Origin: Chamaecrista fasciculata
Lineage: Eukaryota > Streptophyta > Magnoliopsida > Fabales > Fabaceae
NCBI GenBank assembly: GCA_003254925.1
Contig: QANZ01032509.1
Coordinates: 117,385-181,384, forward strand
Reading direction: 5' to 3'
Length of the DNA: 64,000 nt
The translations under genes and the position numbers were made by a program. The first letter of the stretch is position 1, and each line of letters opens with the position of its first letter. The notes below the pieces were generated by a model. It ran no database searches. It saw nothing but the letters and a program-made list of their open reading frames with translations, and was not told the DNA's origin. Of the stretch, positions 48,455 to 59,115 are shown in pieces.

Positions 48455-49662
48455 GAGAAAACCTACTTTTTGGTCCCTCATTTGTGACTGAGTCGATGAT
48501 TTGGTCCCTGAATTGTGAGAAACTACAACTCAGTCCCTCAATTGTATACTTCCGTCTACGTTTTGGTCCTTCAAGTGTGGTCCGTCAGTTATAGAGCTGT
48601 TAAGTGATGACGTGTCACTGTTAAGTGCTTAGGTGGCTGTTAAATGCTGAGTTGACATCCAAATAATATATTCCTACTTATTTTTCATTATACACCTCAT
48701 AAAAAGGACTTATATGCAATATATATAACATTTCAATATCAAAACACAAAAAAAATCAAGGGTCATTATGAAATTTTCACACTCTCCTCTTCTTCATCTT
48801 CTTCTTCAACTTCCCAGCCGTCATCATCATCTCTTCACCAACAATTCGACTGGACTATCACTCTGTTTTCCCTTTCCACTCTCCCCACTCTCCCTTTCCA
48901 CTCACACATTTACAATTTTTTCACACTACCATCTTCTTCTTCTTTTTTCACTCCGTGAAATGTTCGAATTCTCAGATCTTTCCGATGTCGACGACTCCGC
49001 CGCCATCATCTCTCTAGCTCAAGACCCTTGCGTTTTGGAGCAAGTCTCCGCCATCAAATGCTCTAGCTTCACCGACTCTGCTCTCCCCACCGATCTTGAA
49101 TCTCGATTCCGCAAAAGGAGGTGAAGACAACGGCGAAACCTAAACAAAATCTGGATTCATCGGCATCATCATCGTCGTCTCCTCCTCGAAAGATAGGTTG
49201 TTTCTTGTGCTCTCCGAAGAAGGATTACTCGAAGAAGAAGAAGAAAAGCAAGGAGAATATTGGGCGTGAATCTGGGTGAAACGATGACGATGGAGGCTGA
49301 GAAGTTGAAGAAGAAGATGGAGAAGAGGAGAGTGTGAAAATTTCATAATGGCCCTTGGTTTTTTTTTCGTGTTTTGATGTTAAAATGTTATAATATGTTG
49401 CATATAAGTCCTTTTTATGAGGTGTAAAATGAAAAATGAGTAGGAATATATTATTTGGATGTCAACTCAGCATTTAACTGCCACCTAAGCACTTAACAAT
49501 GACACGTCATCACTTAACAGTTCTATAACTGACGTACCACACCTGAGGGACCAAAACATAGACGGAAGTATACAATTGAGGGACTGAATTGTAGTTTCCC
49601 ACAATTCAGGGACCAAATCATCGACTCAGTCACAATTGAGGGACCAAAAAATAGGTTTTCTC
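48455..49662. mobile_element. TIR element carrying a host gene fragment (Pack-type), with 21 bp flanking duplication
   Basis: A 1208 bp element with inverted repeats of about 370 bp. Both ends begin GAGAAAACCTA, with 'tttttggtccctca', 'gtgactgagtcgatgatttg' and 'gctgttaagtgatgacgtgt' in order, and they match inwards to 'atgaaattttcacactctcc'. The central ~450 bp is GC-richer and coding-like (next entry). Identical 21-base flanks lie at 48434-48454 and 49663-49683 (TCATATACGTATATAGTAAA plus A). The architecture resembles Pack-MULEs, but their usual duplication is 9-11 bp. No transposase is present. Confidence 0.85.
48960..49279 (+). pseudogene. Captured host gene fragment inside the TIR element
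   Basis: The open frame from the ATG at 48960 encodes MFEFSDLSDVDDSAAIISLA and then VLEQVSAIKCSSFTDSALPT-DLESRFRK, stopping at 49122-49124. One frame over, the sequence continues as a plausible protein: a Ser-rich stretch, IGCFLCSPKKDYSKKKKKSK, ending at TGA 49277-49279. Shifting frame once joins them, so this is a gene copy broken by a frameshift. It looks like a small plant protein of unknown function that I recall having DLSDVDDSA and PTDLESRFRKL motifs, but I cannot confirm the family. Codon content and GC are unlike the surrounding AT-rich DNA. Confidence 0.7.
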
Positions 49663-49683
49663 TCATATACGTATATAGTAAAA

Positions 49684-50680
49684 TTATGATTGCTTTTTGG
49701 CGAATTGAGTACACATTTATGAGTAGTTTAGGCTTTAAACGGCAGCTGCTTTTGATTGCGTAGGCGTGCGGTCAACAAAATATTCATTCAGCTGGCCAAT
49801 AAAAAACAAAAAACAAAACATTCATTCATTATTACAAAACGAAAATTAGAGCAAAACTCGGCTGTCGTTTTACGTTTTTCAATCACAATTTAACATGCCT
49901 GGTTCTGTCGTTAACGTAGCTCCTTGGGATCAACGACTAATTCATAAATATACATATTATAAACATAACGTGAACAAGGCTTCCAATATTTTACACACAC
50001 ACATATATATAGATGGCTCATTTCAAACTTGCCTATGTTGATGATTGAATATTGAACATGACTGATGCATGTGATCCAACAATATGATAATCGTCTTGAC
50101 TCAAAACTCATTCAAAACTTAGTTTAGTTTTAGGTTTATTTTAATTTACTTATACTACACACAAACACACATGTTAAAGTCAAACTAATAACTTGACTCA
50201 TGATAAATAAAGGTATTTTCAAGAAATATATATCGGGGATCATGAATACATTAATTAATTAGTTGTTTCGAGTTTCAGAAATACATATATATAGGTGGAT
50301 TGGATGAGTTGGTGAAACAAAATTGGGAAGCAAGCATGCATTGTGATCAATTTGGTGTGCTTGTCTTTTTATAGGTTCATCGATCACGAGACTCTTTAAA
50401 ACCTACTCGATTACGTTGTTTGTGGATCATAACTCATAAGTTTCACCAAAAGTCCCCTTTCATGAATTCTCCCCAGACATATTCATCTCACCCCTTATAA
50501 TACTGTTGGCTAATTAATTCATTCTTCTCGATCATATCATATATATCCGTAAACAGTACCACTTGTTCACAATGATCTTATTATATATAGTATTAGTACG
50601 TGATATATGAAACCTTATGCATTGGTTAAAAAGGAAAAATTAAGATTAAATAATAATTGGGCTTCGGAGTAACTTTATCT
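49684..50680. other. Intergenic, AT-rich
   Basis: No gene, RNA or repeat is recognised between the TIR element and the copia remnant. Confidence 0.5.
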
Positions 50681-50683
50681 TTG

Positions 50684-52001
50684 TTGGGCTTGAGTCCACA
50701 TGATCACGCTCGTGGGTAATAGAGGCCCAAATAATAGAGGCCCAATACAAAATCACAAGCCCAAAGCCTTTCAGAATGCTGACTCATAATATTTTCTTGT
50801 GTATTGTAGTCTTGTATATTCGTTTTCTGATTCTGGTAGATTTTCCTCAATATGCTGAGGTGTCCCCATATAGAAGCTTGTAGAAGTTTATTTGTCTGTA
50901 TATATCTCACACTGTACAATCAGAATTCATTGAGCAATACAGTACATTCTTTTCAGCATCTTTTCTCTTTTCTTTGTCTCTATTATGGTATCAGAGCAGA
51001 ACAGTCCAACGACTATGGCTGCTTCCTCTGCTTCTTCTTCTTCTTCTGTTGCTACTACTCTTTCTTCTCTCCCTCTCTCAGCTAGCTCTCACAAGTATGG
51101 GCCTCATCCCATATCTGTTAAGCTAGACGAGAACAACTTCTTGCCCTGGCGGCAACAAGCTAATGCCACTATTCGTGGCTACAAGCTCCAGCAATATTTA
51201 CTTGGTTCATCTGCCATACCTCGTAAATTTGCTACTGATGCTGATGCTCAAAGTGGTACCATTTCTGAAGAGTATTTACTCTGGGAGCAGCAAGATCAGT
51301 TGCTCCTCTCTTGGCTCCTCTCATCTATGTCTGATGGGATGCTAACCATGATGGTTGGCTGCAACCATGCTTTTGAGGTGTGGTCTTGCTTGGAAGCTTT
51401 CTTTGCCTCTCGTACTAAAGCCAAGATTACTCAGTTCAAGGCTCAACTTCGTAGTCTTAAGAAAAACAATTTGAAAATGAGTGACTATTTGTTACAAGTT
51501 AAACGGCTTGTTGATAATCTTTCTTCAGTTGGCTCTCCTATCACTTCCGCTGATCACATCGAGGCTATTCTTGATGGCTTATCCTCTGATTACAATGGCT
51601 TCATTGTTTCTGTCACATCCAGGACTGATCCTTACACAGTCACTGAGATTGAAAGTTTATTAGTTGCTCAAGAAGATAGGATTGAGAAATATAAGAAAGA
51701 TTTGGACTCTGCCACTAATATGACTGCTAATCTTGCTGTTACTCAAGATAAATCTTCCAAACCAAACACACAGTCCTTCTCTCAAGGCCAGTCTCGCTTC
51801 TCTACTAACACAAGTCGTGGTGGCAGGTCTCACAACAATTTTAGAGGCAGAGGACGTGGCAGATACTCCAATTCCTCACGACCTCAGTGTCAGCTCTGTA
51901 GTAAGGTTGGCCATATGGCCTGGCAGTGCTACAATCGCTTCAATCAGCAGTTTGTGAGTCCCTTTGCTCAATCCCCATCATTCTCCTCTATTAGTGGGTA
52001 G
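50684..52001 (+). mobile_element. Truncated Ty1/copia retrotransposon: 5' LTR, primer binding site and gag
   Basis: An LTR-like stretch beginning near TGTTGGGCTTGAGTCCACAT (50683) runs to about 50985, where 'tggtatcagagc' (50986-50997) forms the tRNA-iMet primer binding site. Gag starts 18 bases further on. After gag there is no protease, integrase or reverse transcriptase frame, and no second LTR is seen. The element is therefore deleted downstream of gag and cannot move by itself. Confidence 0.82.
51015..52001 (+). CDS. Copia gag polyprotein, gag only
   Basis: A structural (capsid/nucleocapsid) protein of a Ty1/copia retroelement, 328 residues from the ATG at 51015. A Ser-rich start is followed by the gag N-terminal motif (ISVKLDENNFLPWRQQANAT). 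Next comes the UBN2/retrotran_gag region (FASRTKAKITQFKAQLRSLK ... ILDGLSSDYNGFI) and then an Arg/Gly-rich linker. The CCHC zinc knuckle is CQLCSKVGHMAWQC, with spacing C-X2-C-X4-H-X4-C. In intact copia elements the frame continues into protease. Here it stops at TAG 31 codons after the zinc knuckle, and no pol sequence follows. The gag frame itself has no internal stop, so insertion or selection may be recent. Confidence 0.85.
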   Translation: MAASSASSSSSVATTLSSLPLSASSHKYGPHPISVKLDENNFLPWRQQANATIRGYKLQQYLLGSSAIPRKFATDADAQSGTISEEYLLWEQQDQLLLSWLLSSMSDGMLTMMVGCNHAFEVWSCLEAFFASRTKAKITQFKAQLRSLKKNNLKMSDYLLQVKRLVDNLSSVGSPITSADHIEAILDGLSSDYNGFIVSVTSRTDPYTVTEIESLLVAQEDRIEKYKKDLDSATNMTANLAVTQDKSSKPNTQSFSQGQSRFSTNTSRGGRSHNNFRGRGRGRYSNSSRPQCQLCSKVGHMAWQCYNRFNQQFVSPFAQSPSFSSISG

Positions 52002-52329
52002 TCCACAGATTATTAGATTACCCAACAGACGTTATCATTAAAATTGGACCTTAAGCTACGAGGTATTCCCTTTCTTCCCATAGAATTTGAAAATAAAGTT
52101 GACATGGGTTTCATTATTTTCAATTCAAGCTTAATTTGCTTACATTAATTCATATAAACCCAGCTGGTTTCTTTGAAGCCCTGTATGCATGTGGGGTTTA
52201 ACTGGAAAGGTAAGATAGTGCTAGCCAGGAAGATATGTCCTTCTTTTTCATCTATATTATTTTTCACTGATCAGCTGAAATATGAACAAGTTATTTAGTA
52301 TTCTTTTAATATGTTTAAAATAATAATAT

Positions 52330-53735
52330 ATTATAATTAGACCAATAAATGTGCTAAGGGTTGCACCAAGGTATGGCATAATAAAGTGGATAAAATATAT
52401 TATTTAGCATTTATTTAATGAGTTTTTAGTGTTTCAGATATCTACAGGGTCTAACCAAGAGGGAATCATCTAGAATCAACGAGAAGATATCAAAAAGAAC
52501 AAGATACTCTTGTGCCGCCGGCCCAAAATAGGAATTCCCGCGACGCACGCATCTGAGAGTAGTATGACGTCAGCAAGTAACCTTTAGCGTAAAAATAGGA
52601 TGAGCAGATACTTGAGCCGACGGCCCAAGTGAAGAATTCCCACGACACACATAAACTTGAGCTCCAAGATATGTTTTGGATGGCCAGGATTCAAGATATG
52701 AAGATATAATTGAAATATCGCGGATCTTGCGCTGAGCCACCATGTTGGGCCGCCGGCGCAAGCAAAGGCCCAAGTCCAAAATTGTTCCTTGACTTACGGA
52801 TCAAGTATGCTACTCATGACTATAAATAAAGCTCGTCATTCCACACTCAGAACAATCGAGAAACACCCCAAAACCTCAACTGGAGGCAGAATAGAATAGA
52901 GTAGAGTAGCTATCAATAGGTCTCCTATGATGAGAGCTTAAACGTTCTTTATCCTAGAATCTGAAGGAAGCCAGAGTTCATCGTTCTTCATAATCCAAGG
53001 AGTTGTAGTTTAATTATGTTCGTTAATTGTTCTTAGATTTAGGTATTTATTTTAAGATACAATTATCATGATTGATAGATCAATACTTTATTAGGGATAA
53101 TTGTTGGTATTCTTGGAGTCTATCTCTTTTACGATTAATAAAGTTTGCTCTTTAAACATGTTTACATGGTTGGTTTACTAAAGAGTGTTCTATCTATCTT
53201 AGAAAGTATGGTTATTAGGATAGTTCTTCATTATTCATATTTGTTCATTGTTCCGTTGTGGTGATGGTATAGATTGCCCTGAAGAGCCTTGGCAAAGTGC
53301 TCATAACCCGTTATTGGTTGAGTGATCTATCCTAACCTTATATCTTTCATCAATGTTCTTAGACTATTATATTCGAAGTTTCGAATTAATAACTTTGAAT
53401 ATGGTTCTTTACATAATTAAAGTGACACTTCAATCCCGTATCTTTATGAACTAGGATGGTGGAATTCATGATTATTCTCTAGGATATCTTCATATTATTA
53501 TTCGTTTACCTTTTATAATTGTTCTTATACTTATCTTAATAGCCTCACCTAAGTTCATAGATATTCATATAAATAATAGTTATCTTTAACCACGAAGTTC
53601 CGCGAGAGATTCGACCTTGGGTTAGCATCTATACTATATTCTAATAAATATAGTAATACTTGCGAGGCTCAAGTATTATTAATTTGATTTGTTTGACACT
53701 TTACGACGAGTGCCCACATCACCCACCTACTTTTT
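52330..53735 (+). mobile_element. LTR-like block, probably from a Ty3-type element
   Basis: A ~1.4 kb non-coding block that is more GC-rich in its first half ('gccgccggcccaaaatagga', 'gccgacggcccaag', 'gggccgccggcgcaag'). It has a TATA box TATAAATA (52821-52828) followed by leader-like sequence, and ends 'gagattcgaccttgggttag' to 'gtttgacactttacgacgag'. That ending resembles the 3' part of Tat/Athila-type LTRs. No coding frame, and no target duplication found, so borders are approximate. The three similar GGCC-rich phrases are internal repeats. Confidence 0.5.
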
Positions 53736-54410
53736 CTACGAAAAAAAAAGGAAAACCTAAAAAATAAATGAAAGCAATTAGAGGAACTAATTGATATTAT
53801 CCTAAAATCAAGTTATTAGGACTTACTTGGTAACTCTCGAACGAGCTCCAAGTCTCCCAAACTTGTAATATAATGAACTCAAACATAGGAACATGATATG
53901 AGTACTCTCCAACAACTAAATTAGTGCAAAAAATATTTAGAGTGTATAGAATGTAAGGGAATTAGTTGACTTATACTTTGAATAAAGGTTATATATATAT
54001 ATAAGATTGTTAAGTGGTTAAAGGGTCATTTACTATAAAGTAATCATTGTTAGAGGAAATTACATAAAAGTAGTTGTAACGTGATGTTAACTGGTTTGAT
54101 CAATCAACTTAAGAAGAAAAAGAATCAATTAATTATTGAATGGAGGTCTTGTGCAAAGGGTTAATCTTTCATTAATGTAATGAAGTTGTATTTGAATCTT
54201 GGATAAAAAAATGTCTATATCTAATATTCAACGAAGTTTCAAATATAATTTCCTCCTATAAAAAGTACCCATAAAAAACTATACATGTAAATTAAACAAA
54301 TTACTTGTGTTTTTTTTCTCTAGCACAATACCAAGAATCATCACACGTTAATGGAGAGCTCGCCAAAATACTTGTTTACAAATATAACAATTAATCGTTG
54401 TTATATGAAT
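53736..54410. other. Intergenic, AT-rich
   Basis: No gene or clear repeat is seen between the LTR-like block and the nested TIR elements. Confidence 0.45.
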
Positions 54411-55441
54411 AAAAGTATTATTGGTATCCTCAAAATATGAGTTAAGTTTCAATTAACTATATCTCAATATTTTTTTGTTGTCAATTATATCTCTAAGGGG
54501 GCATTTGGTACACGATTTGGAAAAATAGTCTCGGAATTAGGAGCTCCGACATAGATTAATCTTTCGTTTGGTACGCGGATTAAAAAATTAGTCTCGTGAA
54601 TATTGTATTTCCGGGAGTAGCATAATTTTTTAAAATAATTATTTTTTAATCCACCCTAGGGGGTGGGATTAGTCTAATCCCATGGGATGAGATTATTTTA
54701 GTTCACCTAAAATGACTAATTTGCCCTCATATTAAACTTAGCTAATTAAATTTTGTTCTACAAACTCTTTTCATCTCTCATCTAATTTTATTTTCTTTGT
54801 CAAACTTAACTAATTAAATTTTATTTTGACAATTATAGTTATATTTTGAGCGATGATTTTTTTAGACTATTTTTTAATTTTAAGAACTATGACATTATGT
54901 TTTGAAATCGTATTTTGTTGATATATCATCAATGATGTAAAAACAAAGAACATTTTTTCAAAGTATTCTTATTAATTATTTTGGAGAATTTTTGCATTTG
55001 ATAAGTTATTATTTGAGAATAAAAATTCAAGGGCATGTTTGGAAAAATATCAGATATTTTTATATTCATGTGAATTATATTCCTGGGAATCACATTCCCA
55101 GAAATATAATTCCCGGGAATGAGAAAATAAACTGTGTACAATCAATTGTACCCCAAGTCCTAACGCCACTAAAATTGTTAGTGGAAAATGATATCACCAC
55201 CTTATTTGTTTCGATGTCAATTGTACGTACCCCCAAAATTTTAACATATTGTGTCAATTGTATCCTAAAAAATGTTGATGTCAGCATGACACCAGTATTT
55301 TTCATTAATGATTTAGACGGTGTGAAGCCTTAGAACACAATTGAAACAAATACGAAACTTTAGAGATATAATTGATAACAAAAAAAATTAGAGATGCAAC
55401 TAAAATTTACTCCATAATTTGGGGGTTTCGGAAGTATTTTG
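54411..55441. mobile_element. TIR element C, host of a nested MITE
   Basis: The left end ('gttgtcaattatatctctaa' at ~54478-54497) pairs with the right-end inverse ('ttagagatataattgataac' at ~55360-55380). Pairing continues outward for about 85 bp each side ('aaaagtatta' against 'gaagtatttt'). It is non-coding. A different MITE is inserted just inside the left arm. Confidence 0.55.
54497..55119. mobile_element. MITE of the GGGGGCATTTGGT family, copy 1, right end truncated
   Basis: It begins GGGGGCATTTGGTACACG and shares a series of phrases with the copy at 56981-57769, including 'ggagctccgacatagattaa', 'ttggtacgcggattaaaa' and 'ccaccctagggggtgggatt'. The match ends at 'ataaactgtg' without the final inverted terminus. 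Non-coding. Confidence 0.65.
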
Positions 55442-56075
55442 CCTATAGTATAGTATCTTAATCAGTAATAAATTAATAATATTAATAATATACCAAATAA
55501 ATTAATTCATTTTCAGTAAGAAATTACTAGCTGAGCAATTTTTAGAATTAACTTGGAGCTTCAATATATAAAGGAGGTCAAAATAATAATAACAAAGTCA
55601 AAATTACTAGCTGAGAAATTTTTAGTAAGTAAATAAATCAGAGGCTATATACACATACATGTATTAATTAAAAAAAAAAAGCATTAGTTAAAAAAAAACG
55701 ATAGAGCTCATCATATACAACCTCTGATTATGAGACTGTGAACAAAAACAGATATATAAAGCAAGTAATAAATCCAAGAAGCCGTGCCTTATTGATCAAA
55801 GGACATCCATTGGTCGTGCCTCCCCAGCTTGTAATAATTTCTTTTTTTGAATGGGAACCTTGTAATAATTTCATTATTTTGTTTATATATATATATATAT
55901 ATATATAACAACACTTTCATTGTTTCAAAGTTGAAATCTTTGAGGCTTTGGAGCCACAAACTTGGAAGACCAGCACAAAAGTCTTCCATACAATAAAGTG
56001 ATGAACCAAGGCAAGGTATATATATAGTTATCAATTCCTAGTTTCTCTCATCTCGCTCTGCACTTTCTTTCTCTG
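55442..56075. other. Upstream region of the SMR gene
   Basis: AT-rich, with a duplicated phrase 'attactagctgag' (55526 and 55602) and a (TA)n run near 55884-55906. No gene. Confidence 0.5.
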
Positions 56076-56083
56076 TATATAAA
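56076..56083 (+). promoter_or_regulatory. TATA box of the SMR gene
   Basis: TATATAAA lies 82 bp upstream of the SMR start codon (56165), after a CT-rich stretch. This is a suitable position for a core promoter with a leader of about 50 bases. Confidence 0.6.
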
Positions 56084-56164
56084 CATAGATATGTGCATTA
56101 TCCTTATATTTTGCTGACACTTATTGTGCTTTTAGAGGTAGCTACTACATCTATATATGTGGGA

Positions 56165-56497
56165 ATGGAGTTTTCAGAAATTGAAGCACCAAAAGGTATT
56201 ATGACTAAAGTAAAAGAGGGAAGTATTGGGAAGGTGAAAGAAGAAGAAGAAGAAGAAGAAGAGTGTGATTGCAAGACACCAACTGCTTCAGGAAATCAAA
56301 TACCAAAGATTCAAATATGCCCAAATGCTCCAAGAAAGAGAAGACTACAATCATTTTCTGCATCAACTACAACATTATCATCATCATCATCATCAAGGCA
56401 CGAGGATTTTCAAGAGCTACAACATCTCTTCCAATCCATTTCCTTGGAAGAAGAAGATGCGTTTTCCAAGATTGACAAAAGACGTAGAAGTGTATGA
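56165..56497 (+). CDS. SIAMESE-related (SMR) cyclin-dependent kinase inhibitor
   Basis: A small plant-specific nuclear inhibitor of CDK-cyclin complexes, which in this family promotes the switch from mitosis to endoreduplication or arrests the cycle under stress. Single exon, 110 residues. An acidic run of eight Glu (residues ~26-33) precedes the family signature CDCKTPTASGNQIPK-IQICPNAPRKRR (residues ~34-60), which matches the SMR core 'KTPTS..KIP....CPPAPRK.R'. A Ser-rich linker follows, then ELQHLFQSISLEEEDAF, matching the C-terminal E-x-x-x-(F/L)F motif of SMRs. The ATG at 56165 was chosen over the frame-open ATG at 56093 because residues before it (a hydrophobic stretch) do not fit the family and the TATA box is at 56076. 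I cannot assign it to a numbered SMR. Confidence 0.86.
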   Translation: MEFSEIEAPKGIMTKVKEGSIGKVKEEEEEEEECDCKTPTASGNQIPKIQICPNAPRKRRLQSFSASTTTLSSSSSSRHEDFQELQHLFQSISLEEEDAFSKIDKRRRSV

Positions 56498-56980
56498 TTG
56501 ATTGATTTTCTCTTAGTTAATTATGTATTGTCCTATGATTGTGGCTGCTAATTATCATATTTTACTTTTCTTTTCGACTGTATGTGTATATATTTAGAAA
56601 GGCAGAGCCATGGAATGAAACTGGTGCCAAGAAATTGGCAATTTCAATCGGGACTGTCATTAGAATTTCATCCATCTTTCAGTCATACAATTTGAAAATT
56701 AATCAGCAATGAACGTGGACTAATTAATGTACGTTAGTCGTTAGCTACTATTCTCTTAATTTGATCCGATATATATAGACATCTTATTTATTTTATTTAT
56801 TGACTACCATAAATTTCTATGTCCGTATCCAATGGCATTTATACAAGAGTTATGGGGTTATCATTTATATAATGATAAATAATTACATTACCAGATATAA
56901 TAAAGAAAACGCACATTTTGCTCATAAAATTTCTCACTAAATCAATTATTTAGTATTTAAATAATCGGAATATACTATTC
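56498..56980. other. SMR 3' region
   Basis: Presumed 3' untranslated region and AT-rich spacer. Nothing else is recognised. Confidence 0.5.
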
Positions 56981-57769
56981 GGGAACGTTTGATACACGGA
57001 TTGAAAAAATAATCGTGAGATTATGAGCTCCGGCATAGGTTAATCCAGTGTTTGATACGCGGATTAAAAAAATAATCCCGAAAATATTGTATTCCCGGGA
57101 GAAACATAATCTTATGAAATGATCAATTTTTAATCCCACCCTAGGGGGTGGGATTTGTCTAATCCTATGAGAGGATTATTTTGATCCACCTAAAATAACT
57201 AAATTACCCTTATTTAACTTGGCTAATTAAATTTTATTCTACAAATTCTTATCATTTCTCATTTTTATCTTTGTCAAACCTATTTAATTAAATTTTATTT
57301 TGAGAATTTATGTTAGTTATATTTAAGCAGTGATTTTTTAAAATTATTTTATTAATCGAAGAATTATGGATTAATTTGAAAATTGAAATTATATTTTCTT
57401 AATGAAATTATTAATTTTATTTAAAAATTTTAATTATGATAGATTTTTTTATGATGTAGAAACAAAACACATCTTTTAAGGTATTCTTATGAATTATTTT
57501 GGAAAATTTTTATATTTGCTAAGTTATTATATTATTTGAGAATAAAAAGTCAATGTCATATTTTAAAAAGTAGTAAACATTCATAAGATTATTAAAATTG
57601 AACCAAACACAAAATTGTAATGTTGTTGAGAATATTGTAAAATAATCCTATGGTTGTTTTAATTCATCTAAACAAATTTTTTTATATTTATAGGAATCTT
57701 ATTTCTTAGAATCACATTCCCATAGATTTGATTCGGGGAATAAAAACAATCTGTAAACCAAACGCCCCC
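56981..57769. mobile_element. MITE of the GGGGGCATTTGGT family, copy 2, both ends present
   Basis: A 789 bp element with terminal inverted repeats: left GGGAACGTTTGATACACGGA and right (reverse-complemented) GGGGGCGTTTGGTTTACAGA. The interior is similar to copy 1 at 54497, including 'ccaccctagggggtgggatt'. It is non-coding. The target duplication is uncertain, so the superfamily (PIF/Harbinger or hAT) is open. Confidence 0.72.
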
Positions 57770-58242
57770 ATTCTTAAAACATTACAATCGTTCATGATTT
57801 AATCTCTATAATTATTTGTTATGATCCCTCCCGTGATGTGTTGGTGATATAGAAAATTGGCATCGTCAATTGTCATTTTCGTAGCCACATTGAATGTGAA
57901 ACACTGCACTCCAGAAGACAAATCCCTAACTAAGAAGAACTCTGAAATAAGAAACACATAAAGGAGAAATATCCTAGTGCGAGTCCACCCTATCTATGCT
58001 GAACCATCACAGCCATCGCATCCCCACCATTGAACTAGTGTACCAAAGGAATGAGGCTATATAAGGTATATAGGCAATCTTTTCTTTTTTTGGCCACTAT
58101 AGGCAATCTAACTTAGCAGCAAAGATGACATGTAACAAACATATAGATATCACCATTTAAAGACCAAAATGTAAATTTATATTTTTCAGAAACTAAATTA
58201 TCAAACCAATCATATTTCAAAGACCAAAAGTTAAGATTTTCA

Positions 58243-58273
<31 letters not shown>

Positions 58274-58594
58274 TACTTAGTATTTTTTTTCATTTATTTA
58301 TTTTACAGATAAATATTAATTTTTTTATTTAAATCAAAATATTGTTAACAAGACTATAAAATCTTGTTAAATTCAACTACCTAATTAACATCAGTAGAAT
58401 AAAAAAATCAATGAAGTCGTGTAAAATAGAAAGTGTGTTGGGCGTTGACGAACTTGATAGCTATGAATGAATGAAGAACGAACAATGGGTGAATAAATTG
58501 ATTTGGGGTATTTGATGCTTAGTTTTGGTTTTCAAATACAGGAACCGAAGAAGCAATTATAAATTGATAAAGGTGAGACTTGAGAGGGAGGGAG
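57770..58594. other. Intergenic, with (TA)n microsatellite
   Basis: AT-rich sequence with a (TA)n run at 58243-58270 and short 'agaccaaaa' phrases of the fold-back families around 58150-58240. No gene. Confidence 0.5.
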
Positions 58595-58979
58595 CATGCA
58601 CCATTGCTGAGTGCCTTAAAAGCTGAGCGGGACCAATTAAGACACTCAACACCAGCATCATCATTCACCACATATAGTCTGAAACTCTCATTTCACTTTG
58701 AGTGGGTGCTTCATTTTATGAATTCAATTGAAGTTTATATAACTTAAAATGAATTACAGATCCATTTTTGGAGCTCACTACACCTTTACCACCGTTTCTA
58801 CCTGTACAGTATTAAAATCACAAAAAGAAGCAGAATGCTATGGATAGAGATTATATGTATGCTAGAAATTTCAAAGGGACCCATTCTCACAATCTCCCAC
58901 CAGAACTCTCTGTAACTCACCATTCACTTTTTTAACCCCAACCCACGTATCTACTACCTTCATCATCACTTGACACGTG
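58595..58979 (+). promoter_or_regulatory. Seed-type cis elements upstream of the H2B variant: RY motif and G-box/ABRE
   Basis: An RY motif CATGCA (58595-58600) and a perfect G-box CACGTG within GACACGTGCC (58974-58979, ABRE-like) lie 516 and 137 bp upstream of the start codon at 59116. A second ACGT core (CCACGTA) is near 58944. RY plus ABRE is the usual signature of ABI3-type seed maturation control. Single motifs occur by chance, so only the combination is suggestive. Confidence 0.45.
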
Positions 58980-59115
58980 CCTCACACGCGTCCTCCTTTC
59001 CTGGCTACTCCAACATGTTTCTTTCTTTACAAATTCTTTAACCAACTGTTTTTCATTTTCACCGTTTCACAAGGAAGCTTGAGTTGAGTGAATAGTGATA
59101 GTGATAGCTAAGGCA

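Noticed and set aside
49140..49346. Minus-strand open frame MKFSHSPLLHLLLQL... as a separate gene
   Set aside because: It is the inverted-arm copy of the plus-strand frame at 48768 within the same TIR element.
56093..56164. Earlier ATG extending the SMR protein by 24 residues
   Set aside because: It would add a hydrophobic leader foreign to SMR proteins and lies only ~10 bp from the TATA box at 56076.
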